The position numbers and the translations under genes were made by a program. The notes beneath the pieces were generated by a model, which saw only the letters and a program-made list of their open reading frames with translations, was not told the DNA's origin and did not search any database. Shown piece by piece: positions 18,531 through 25,667 of a stretch of DNA of 33,417 bases. Within the stretch, counting starts at the first letter, position 1; each line of letters starts with the position of its first letter. Source of the DNA: an uncultured Acetobacteraceae bacterium (GTDB taxonomy: Bacteria; Pseudomonadota; Alphaproteobacteria; Acetobacterales; Acetobacteraceae); contig CALMAB010000611.1 of NCBI GenBank assembly GCA_937858325.1, forward strand, positions 1 to 33,417. Direction: 5' to 3'.

Positions 18531-20107
18531 GCCCGGACGGCTCCCTGGACGGCGGCCTCGAGATCAAGGATCACCTTCTGCACGGCATCCAGCATGATGC
18601 GTAGCTGGACGAACGCCGGGGACTGCCGTTCGCCACGGCTTTCGGCATGGAAGAAGCTGACGACTTCGCGGAAGTCGGCCAGGACCTCTCGATGGATCTC
18701 GGGCTCATCGATGGGTATGAACCGGCGGCAGGTGTAGCAGGAAAGGGCGGGGTTCAGGGAGCAGAGGCTCTGGCCCAGCTTGCATGCGCCGATGCCGCTG
18801 ACTGGAATGCCGTGCGGCACCGCGCCGATCTGATTGTCGCTTGGTTTGTCCGCCAGGGCGTCCCGGCCAATATACCCGTTCCGCGCGACTTCCACGATCC
18901 GGCTGTAGATGGGCGAGACAGCCAGGGCCTTGTTGATGAGCGGCCCTTGGGCGGCCGATGCCTCGAAGTAGATCAGGGATGTTTCCCAATGGGAGTGTCC
19001 AAGGAAGTTCGCCACCTCCTCGATGGAGGCCCCGGAGTCCACGAGCCTCTGGGCAACGCTGTGGCGCATGTCGGTCGCGGTTCGGCGCGTGCCGGTCACA
19101 GCCTCAACCGTGTCCCCGATGGTGGCGATGATCTCCTTAATCGGGAGGGGAAACGCCTTGTCGGAGCTGTTCAGGTTCCGACCGGAAGCAGCTTGCTCGG
19201 CCGCGCGGCGGCGCTGCCAATCCGCGAACGGGGCTGCCCATTCGCGCTTGACCTTGCGGACAAACGGCAACTTGTCGCGCGTGTTCCGTTTCTTGGCCCT
19301 GAAAGCGGTGAAGTGGACGATGGACCTCCCGTCGCCGCCCTTGTGGGTTCGCAGGTTGGCCAGGTCGATGCGGCCCATCTGTATCGGGCGGAGGCCGTGC
19401 TCGTAGGAGAGGCGCAGGAGGCAGTGCTCCAGCAGTTCACGGTCCGGAAGATGCTCGCCCGCCTCGACTCGGCGGCTCACCGCGTCAAGCCGTTCGATGA
19501 TGAGCGCCTCCTCGACCGTGGTCAGGATCGACACGCCGGACAACACGTCCTGGTAACTCTTCGAATTGGTCTTCGGCCACCGCAGCGTTCGCACAAATCC
19601 GGCGTGGCCCTGTTGCCACGTCCCGAGTGCCATGTCGCAGAAGAAGTAGAGCAGCGCCTTGACCGCATACGCGACGACGGGATCGCCCGACGCCCGGACC
19701 TCGGTCTCCCACACGTCAAACCACTCGTGGATAGGCCGTTCAAGTGCCGCCAGAAACCATGCGGTGCCCCGTTCCAGCATGATCCTTCGAAGGCCACGGT
19801 AGATCTCATAAGCGGTGACGACGCTGTTCTCCGTGATCTGCCACGCGATGGCTTGCCTGAGCAGTTTCTCGACGGATGCGTCATCTTCGACAGTGAGATC
19901 GAACCTGAAAGTCCTGGTGTCGGACTGAGCTGACCACAGCTGCGTCGATGCTGGGTTGGCGATGGTCCTGATGCTGTCGTCGTACTCGTCCAGGTAACGC
20001 AGATGAGATGGTAACCGGGGCAGGGCGGCAATCATGGTCCTCGCGCCGTCGAAGGCGGTCGGGAGAGGGGCGTCTTGGGAGGGACTGGGCGGCGTTGCCG
20101 TGCTCAT
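18527..20107 (-). CDS. Tyrosine recombinase/integrase-like protein (526 aa) with C-terminal Cys segment
   Basis: LLRLSYEHGLRPIQMGRIDL (box I), RRTATDMRHSVAQRLVDSGASIEEVANFLGHSHWETSLIYFEAS, CKLGQSLCSLNPALSCYTCRRF; ATGA start overlap. Confidence 0.82.
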   Translation of the reverse strand: MSTATPPSPSQDAPLPTAFDGARTMIAALPRLPSHLRYLDEYDDSIRTIANPASTQLWSAQSDTRTFRFDLTVEDDASVEKLLRQAIAWQITENSVVTAYEIYRGLRRIMLERGTAWFLAALERPIHEWFDVWETEVRASGDPVVAYAVKALLYFFCDMALGTWQQGHAGFVRTLRWPKTNSKSYQDVLSGVSILTTVEEALIIERLDAVSRRVEAGEHLPDRELLEHCLLRLSYEHGLRPIQMGRIDLANLRTHKGGDGRSIVHFTAFRAKKRNTRDKLPFVRKVKREWAAPFADWQRRRAAEQAASGRNLNSSDKAFPLPIKEIIATIGDTVEAVTGTRRTATDMRHSVAQRLVDSGASIEEVANFLGHSHWETSLIYFEASAAQGPLINKALAVSPIYSRIVEVARNGYIGRDALADKPSDNQIGAVPHGIPVSGIGACKLGQSLCSLNPALSCYTCRRFIPIDEPEIHREVLADFREVVSFFHAESRGERQSPAFVQLRIMLDAVQKVILDLEAAVQGAVRA

Positions 20108-21372
20108 CGCGCATGAATTCCTGCGTCGGGTTCCGGGAACACGCCGCCCTCACGCTCGAGCTGCCTGAGTTGTCGCAGAACGCCGACGCGGTCATCGAAC
20201 TTGCGCTGCCACACTTTCTTGAGCCGGTCCTCGAAGTAGGCGCGGGCATAGTGCTGGGGCATGTCCGATGACTTCGACCAGCCGAAGAACGCCCTGAGCT
20301 CCTGTAGGGCCAAGTTCATCTCCATCCCGGATTCGATGAACTCGCTGAGCCGGAACACGGCGCAGGTGTGCCGGAAATCGTGAGGCGAGATGGTCTCGCT
20401 GTGCATTCCCGCACGGAGAGCGGCTTTCGCAGCGTCCGACAGGGCGTTGGAGAGAACCTCAAAGATGGCGTTCACCGTCCGGACCGCGAGCGGCTTTCCC
20501 TGGTTCGACATGAACAGGTGGGCGCTGTCCTGCTTGCCCCGATGATTGTCGACGAAGTGGTCGACGATGGTTGCAATCTCCTCCGCAACCGGGATCTGAC
20601 GCTGGGAAAGCTCCGTCTTGAGACTGGGCCGCTCGTAACGCGGGTCCACGTCGGCACACGGCTCGATGTTCATCCAATGCACGATCTCGCCGATGCGACC
20701 GTCGATCCCGTCATGGATCGAGTTGGCGGGAAGGATGAGGGCCTCGCCGCGCCGGAGGCCCTGGTGGAGGTAAAGCAGGAACAGCGCATGGTTTCGCCAT
20801 CTTGCCTGCTCGGTCCGGAACGGGTTCTCCGGCGATTCAGGATCGGTCAGGGTATAAAGCTCCTCCACGACAACGGCGGGAAGCGCGCGCACCAGAGGGC
20901 GCTTGCGTTTCGGAGCGGACGGACGGAGTTGCTTGTGAAGCTGGTCGAGGTAGCGCAGATGAGCCTCGGCTTCGGCCAGTTCGTGGCCGCCTGCGCCTCT
21001 CACCAAGCGATCGGTGATGTCCCGGACGAAGTCGATGGCCGCCATCCAACTCTCCGTGCGGTCGTCGGCGGCCACTTGAGCTTGGTTGCGGAGCGACACG
21101 AAGTAACTTTCCAGCGCCGTTTCGAGATGATTGAAGTCGCGCTTGGCGATCAGCCGGTCCAGGCAGTCCTCTCCGAACTGCTCCTGCGCGGACACGTACA
21201 GCCGCTCGATCCGCATGAGCCGAGCATCGAGCGTGCCTGCGGCCAGATCCGCGCCATGGAGCGTCTGCCAGACCGATGCCCAATACCTCGGACGCCCTGT
21301 GTCCGCGCTGACAAGCACGCTGCCTGTCAGCGAAGGTGGTAGACCAGGAGCAGCAGGGCGGACACGGGGCAT
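20104..21372 (-). CDS. Tyrosine recombinase/site-specific integrase (422 aa), first gene of the minus-strand operon
   Basis: LLYLHQGLRRGEALIL (R), SLKTELSQRQIPV (K), ISPHDFRHTCAVFRL (HxxR), LRAFFGWSKSSDMPQHYARAYF (W, Y); start ATG 21372 (MPRVRPAAPG). Confidence 0.88.
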   Translation of the reverse strand: MPRVRPAAPGLPPSLTGSVLVSADTGRPRYWASVWQTLHGADLAAGTLDARLMRIERLYVSAQEQFGEDCLDRLIAKRDFNHLETALESYFVSLRNQAQVAADDRTESWMAAIDFVRDITDRLVRGAGGHELAEAEAHLRYLDQLHKQLRPSAPKRKRPLVRALPAVVVEELYTLTDPESPENPFRTEQARWRNHALFLLYLHQGLRRGEALILPANSIHDGIDGRIGEIVHWMNIEPCADVDPRYERPSLKTELSQRQIPVAEEIATIVDHFVDNHRGKQDSAHLFMSNQGKPLAVRTVNAIFEVLSNALSDAAKAALRAGMHSETISPHDFRHTCAVFRLSEFIESGMEMNLALQELRAFFGWSKSSDMPQHYARAYFEDRLKKVWQRKFDDRVGVLRQLRQLEREGGVFPEPDAGIHAR

Positions 21373-21495
21373 GGTCGCGACAATGGGCCGACCCGCCGAT
21401 GGCGGCAAGATCCCGCAACACGCCAACATGCAGTTTGTGGGAAGGGGCGTTGCAACTTTCAGGAGGTCTCAGGCCTCGATCACGCAACATCCCTG

Positions 21496-21525
21496 AACAT
21501 GCAGGACGGCCCGATAATGCATGTT
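21496..21525. promoter_or_regulatory. Inverted repeat AACATGCA-N14-TGCATGTT in the divergent region; third copy AACATGCAG at 21425-21433
   Basis: Arms 21496-21503 and 21518-21525, perfect 8 bp, beside an AT-rich patch (about 21515-21560). Confidence 0.45.
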
Positions 21526-21596
21526 ATGGAATTTCACATATGAAGATTCTTTATGTCATCCATGTCAACTAAGGAGCCGACTGGGTTGCGGCTTAG

Positions 21597-21632
21597 CGTC
21601 GTTGACGTTATTGCCTTAAGGTGTCAACGACG
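21597..21632. promoter_or_regulatory. Inverted repeat CGTCGTTGAC-N16-GTCAACGACG immediately upstream of the tnpA-like gene
   Basis: Arms 21597-21606 and 21623-21632, perfect 10 bp; 10 nt before the ATG at 21643. Confidence 0.55.
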
Positions 21633-21642
21633 GTGATAGCTG

Positions 21643-22830
21643 ATGCATTTACAGCGCCTTCTCATGCCCGATGGCCGAACGTCGTGGACCGTTTACGACG
21701 GCGATGACGTGGTAGACGAGGTACGAGAGTTCATCCTCCACTTGGAAGCTCTGCGGTTTGCCCCGAACACGGTCCGGCACTATGCCCGGCAGGTCGTACG
21801 GCTCGGGAACTTCCTCGCAAGCTCCGGCAGCACCTTCGCTGATCTTACGCCGATGATGTTTGATCGCTTCATCACTCTGATCGGCAGGAATGGCCGCAGG
21901 TTCGACACCGTTGGTCAAGCTATGAACATCGTCACGTTGCGCAAAGAGCACAGCACCGTTTCGGCCTCGCTGCATAACCAAGTTCTCTTTGCTGTGAAGG
22001 CGTTTTACGAGTTCGGCGATATGCGACGCCACGCCCTAGCATCAATCCACAAGGGCTCGCGCGGTCCGGCAATCGATGCATATAAGCCGTTCCTTCAACA
22101 TGTCCTGGCTCGCAAGGCGCAACGACCCAGGGAGGCGCGGTCGGATTTGACAGCAAAGGCGCGGTCGGCGCAGCGCGCAGCCGAGTTCCGACTCAAGCCG
22201 GACCAAGTTCTTAAAATCGTTGAGGCCGCGACCACGGGGCGCGACGCCTTCCTGGTTGTCCTTTTGTATGTCACCGGTATGCGCATAGGGGAAGCGCGTG
22301 GCCTTCTACACGAGGACATGCGCCTCGACGAGGACGTGGTTTGGGTGACGCCCCGACATCTTGAGAATGGAGCCCGCGCTAAAGGCGGAAGGGCCAGGCC
22401 AATTCCCGTTCCGGGATTTCTCATGAGGCTGTATGAGGACTACATTGCCTCGGACGATTACCTGCCCGCATTCGAGACCGGGACAGATTTCGTGTTTTGC
22501 AACATCCGGAAAGGCCGGATCGGCCGCGGCCTGACCGAGCCTAATGTCTACGAGATCCAGCGGGCTCTCATCCGTCGTTCCGGCGTGGAGTTCACCTGGC
22601 ATCGGTTCCGCCACACTCACGCAAGTGAGGCCATTGCACAGGGTTACAACCTTCTGGACGTGGCAGACCGGCTCGGGCATGGCAGTCCCCAGACTACCAA
22701 TGCCATCTACAAGCACTTGTTCAACTCTGAATACAGGAAGATGCTGATCAAGGGCCACAAACACCTTGAAGAGCATCTGGGCATAGCAAATCGCCGCATC
22801 GTCACGGAGGAGCAAGCCAAGTGGCTCTAG
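21643..22830 (+). CDS. Tn554 TnpA-like tyrosine recombinase
   Basis: VTGMRIGEARGLL (R), FTWHRFRHTHASEAIAQGYNLLDVADRLGHGSPQTTNAIYKHLF (HxxR, H, Y); N-terminal SAM-like core-binding domain; followed by TnpB/TnpC-like genes. Confidence 0.87.
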   Translation: MHLQRLLMPDGRTSWTVYDGDDVVDEVREFILHLEALRFAPNTVRHYARQVVRLGNFLASSGSTFADLTPMMFDRFITLIGRNGRRFDTVGQAMNIVTLRKEHSTVSASLHNQVLFAVKAFYEFGDMRRHALASIHKGSRGPAIDAYKPFLQHVLARKAQRPREARSDLTAKARSAQRAAEFRLKPDQVLKIVEAATTGRDAFLVVLLYVTGMRIGEARGLLHEDMRLDEDVVWVTPRHLENGARAKGGRARPIPVPGFLMRLYEDYIASDDYLPAFETGTDFVFCNIRKGRIGRGLTEPNVYEIQRALIRRSGVEFTWHRFRHTHASEAIAQGYNLLDVADRLGHGSPQTTNAIYKHLFNSEYRKMLIKGHKHLEEHLGIANRRIVTEEQAKWL

Positions 22831-25037
22831 CCGTTGTCCTGGCCCCTCCCCCGCAGGACACCTATGTCGGCGCATTGACAGGGTTCCTCAACCGTGTCTC
22901 GCCTGCGCTCCTCATACGCGACCGGTGGGGCTTCGACATCCTTCTCGATGTTTTCGGCATCGGTCCGGACTCCGGCCTGTATTCTAAGGCGAGTTGGCCA
23001 CTGGCTCGGCGGGAGTCGATCATGGCGCGGGGAAAGCTCATGTTGGATGGCGCAGCCGACCGCACCGGTTTCCTTGCCGACCTGGGTTTTGATTTCACAG
23101 CCGTTCCGGAACCTTACAAAACCGAGCTCAAGGCGTTCTTCGCCTGGCGCCTGTCGAGACCGGTGAACCGGACCTATGACTGGTATGTGAGGAGCGTGTA
23201 CCTCATCGCGTTCGTGACCGACTGGGCTACATCGGGACGCCGCGAGTGGCCGAGCAGCCTCATCACCTTCGGGCATCCGATCGAACAGGGCGAGGGCAAT
23301 GGCAGCACGCGGTTGCGCTTGCTCATGGAAAGGTGGCTTTTAGCGGGTAATCGCTCGACCGTGCAACAGAAGCAACGGTACATCGCGATAGGAAGACGTG
23401 ATCTGGAGATGGTGGAGCGGGCCTATGGCGGCGTCAACAGCATGCCCGCCAACGACCTTTTGCGCACACTCGTCCTTCTCCGGGAGAGGGGAAAACCAGT
23501 TGGACAACGCGATTTCCTGCTCAAGGAGGACGTGTTCCCCGAAGATCTGTTATTCCCGAACGGACGCAGGGAAGATGCCCTGAACTTCTACAAGCTTCGG
23601 CTCCCATGGCTGCGTGCTGCCGCGCGGGCCTACTTGCTTGACAGGATCGACTACCGAGAACTCGGCCCGACGACGACCGAGACGCATCTCGCGCAGTTCT
23701 GCTACCTCGAATGTTGTTTGTTCAAGACGCATTCGGTTCCGGAGCTGCGTCACATCACCCAGGAGTTTGTCAGCAGCACCTTTCTGAGCTGGGGAAACTC
23801 GAAGGGACTGGCCGGAAAGAACTGGTATTCCGACTCAATCAACCTGCTCTCCTGGGCCTGCCTCAACTTGTCGGCCGACGGCTGGCCCTCACTGACATTC
23901 GACAAGCGGAATCTCAGGAAAGTTCATGGCGAGTGGCCGGGTGGACGTGGCTACGACGAAAACATGAGGAAGCGAACCATTCCAGAAGAGGTGGTTGAGC
24001 AAATCTTCGGAGGTATCGAGAGCGGATCATTTCCCATTTTGTTGAAGCGGTTGTTCATTATCTCACGCTACACTGGCATGAGGGCGGGTGACCTGCATGA
24101 GCTTGACTGGGACTGTCTCAAACCTGATCCAGATGATGACCGTTTTTGCCTACTCACCTTCTTCCAGCGGAAAGTCCAGAAGTGGAACACTAAGCCGTTG
24201 CTTGTAGACGACGCAGCCCATGCGATGGTCATTGAAGCGGTCAACGCTCAAAAGCAGGAAGCGGTCAGCCAGTTCGGAAAACGGCCGAAGTACTTGTTTG
24301 GCGTTCGGTACGGTGATGCCGAGATCCCCCTGGGCACAGATCACTCCCGCGAGGAGATCGCGAGATGGTGCGTCGAAAACCGGGTTGTGGAAAAGGATGG
24401 CAAGGTCCATCGGTTTCGGTGGCACTCACTGCGGCACTTCTACGGAACGGAACTGGCGCTTCTCGGGCACGACATAACCCTGATCCAGATGGAACTAGGC
24501 CACGCCAGTCCGGACATGAGCATGGTGTATGTGAACCAACGGCTCAGGCTGAAAAAGAAAGCGGTGCTGGAGAAGGGCGCAGGACGATATATCGATATCA
24601 AGGGCCAAATCGACGAGAAAGTCGCGGAGTTGGCTGTCCGCAAGGATGCGTCCCTCACGGTCGATGTCCCTGGAGGTCTTTGTTCCATGCCGCAACAGAT
24701 CGGCGAGTGGTGCGAGCACAACCGGGCGTGTTTCGAGTGCGTGTTCTTTCGAGCCGACGTTGAGCAAATCTCGTTCTTCGAGAGTGAGAGAAAGGCCTTG
24801 ACCAGTACCGTCCGGCGCCTTGGTGCAGAAGCCGACACGTTTGAAGCCGATGGGCGTGCAAAAAGTGCCGAGATTGGGCGCAAGCGCGCCCAGCGCAGCG
24901 CAAACGCGCTGGAAACCGTCAACACTGTCTTGGCCACGATCAAGGCGAAGGGGACCTACAGTGGCACGGAACGCAAATACAAGCGGGCTGGCGGCGTCGG
25001 CGACGGAGCGCAGTGTCTTGGCCAGGAGGAAGGTTGA
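22821..25037 (+). CDS. Tn554 TnpB-like tyrosine recombinase (738 aa) with C-terminal Cys motif
   Basis: YTGMRAGDLHELDWDCL, FRWHSLRHFYGTELALLGHDITLIQMELGHASPDMSMVYVNQRL, CSMPQQIGEWCEHNRACFECVFFRADV; GTG start overlaps tnpA-like stop by 10 nt. Confidence 0.87.
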   Translation: MALAVVLAPPPQDTYVGALTGFLNRVSPALLIRDRWGFDILLDVFGIGPDSGLYSKASWPLARRESIMARGKLMLDGAADRTGFLADLGFDFTAVPEPYKTELKAFFAWRLSRPVNRTYDWYVRSVYLIAFVTDWATSGRREWPSSLITFGHPIEQGEGNGSTRLRLLMERWLLAGNRSTVQQKQRYIAIGRRDLEMVERAYGGVNSMPANDLLRTLVLLRERGKPVGQRDFLLKEDVFPEDLLFPNGRREDALNFYKLRLPWLRAAARAYLLDRIDYRELGPTTTETHLAQFCYLECCLFKTHSVPELRHITQEFVSSTFLSWGNSKGLAGKNWYSDSINLLSWACLNLSADGWPSLTFDKRNLRKVHGEWPGGRGYDENMRKRTIPEEVVEQIFGGIESGSFPILLKRLFIISRYTGMRAGDLHELDWDCLKPDPDDDRFCLLTFFQRKVQKWNTKPLLVDDAAHAMVIEAVNAQKQEAVSQFGKRPKYLFGVRYGDAEIPLGTDHSREEIARWCVENRVVEKDGKVHRFRWHSLRHFYGTELALLGHDITLIQMELGHASPDMSMVYVNQRLRLKKKAVLEKGAGRYIDIKGQIDEKVAELAVRKDASLTVDVPGGLCSMPQQIGEWCEHNRACFECVFFRADVEQISFFESERKALTSTVRRLGAEADTFEADGRAKSAEIGRKRAQRSANALETVNTVLATIKAKGTYSGTERKYKRAGGVGDGAQCLGQEEG

Positions 25038-25419
25038 GGAGACAATATCCGCGATGCGGGCGGCTGGCGAGCCGATCGCATACAACACGGTCGCGCAAAA
25101 AGCCAAGGTAAGCCGTCAGTATTTGTATGAGAACTTCAAGGATACCATCAACCAACTCCGGTCCCGGACCAGGCGCCAGACCGTCATGCTGGACGGGGAG
25201 GAGGTCGTCGTGCGCTCGGCGGGCCGGGCTGCCACCATCGAACTCGCTTTGCGGAACAAGGTCGCCCGACTCGAAGCTGACCTCAAAGAGGTCCGGAAAG
25301 AAGCTGGATTGTTGAGGAACCGCGTCGAGAAGGCATTGGGCGAAGCAGAGGAATGGCGCCAACGCCACAAGCAGGCTGTATCCGAGCTGCTTGAGCTTCG
25401 CAGCAGGGCTCAGCGCTAG
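24961..25419 (+). CDS. Tn554 TnpC-like (DUF6262-type) small HTH/coiled-coil protein
   Basis: VARNANTSGLAASATERSVLARRKVEETISAMRAAGEPIAYNTVAQKAKVSRQYLYENF...RNKVARLEADLKEVRKEAGLLRNRVEKAL; third position after TnpA/TnpB; start GTG 24961. Confidence 0.78.
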   Translation: MARNANTSGLAASATERSVLARRKVEETISAMRAAGEPIAYNTVAQKAKVSRQYLYENFKDTINQLRSRTRRQTVMLDGEEVVVRSAGRAATIELALRNKVARLEADLKEVRKEAGLLRNRVEKALGEAEEWRQRHKQAVSELLELRSRAQR

Positions 25420-25422
25420 ACC

Positions 25423-25460
25423 CACCTCTTGGTGAGACTGGACGTGCGGTCACCTCTTGG
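25423..25460. repeat. Direct repeat CACCTCTTGG just downstream of the tnpC-like gene
   Basis: Copies at 25423-25432 and 25451-25460, 28 bp apart. Confidence 0.5.
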
Positions 25461-25499
25461 AGCCGACCTGCCTTCGGCAGCACGGCCGCGCACAGCGGA

Positions 25500-25581
25500 G
25501 GTCAAAGGTGGCGAAGCCAGGACCGGAGCCACGCGCAGTCGCCTTTTGGCGGCGAGCATGGCGAGGACCCACCCTTTGACC
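25500..25581. repeat. Imperfect inverted repeat GGTCAAAGGTGG / CCACCCTTTGACC (one 1-nt bulge)
   Basis: Arms 25500-25511 and 25569-25581. Confidence 0.45.
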
Positions 25582-25667
25582 GGAGCGAGCACGGTCGTAG
25601 CTTATCAAGGCGGATGGCCCGCGTCGGCGCCACTAGGTAGTCGCTGGTGCTGGTAGGCGTGTGACGA

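Noticed and set aside
18647-21342. Plus-strand ORFs 18647-19933 and 20368-21342
   Set aside because: Mirror frames of the tyrosine recombinases on the minus strand.
25429-25656. 75-aa ORF downstream of the tnpC-like gene
   Set aside because: Covers the repeat cluster, no family resemblance; probably non-coding.
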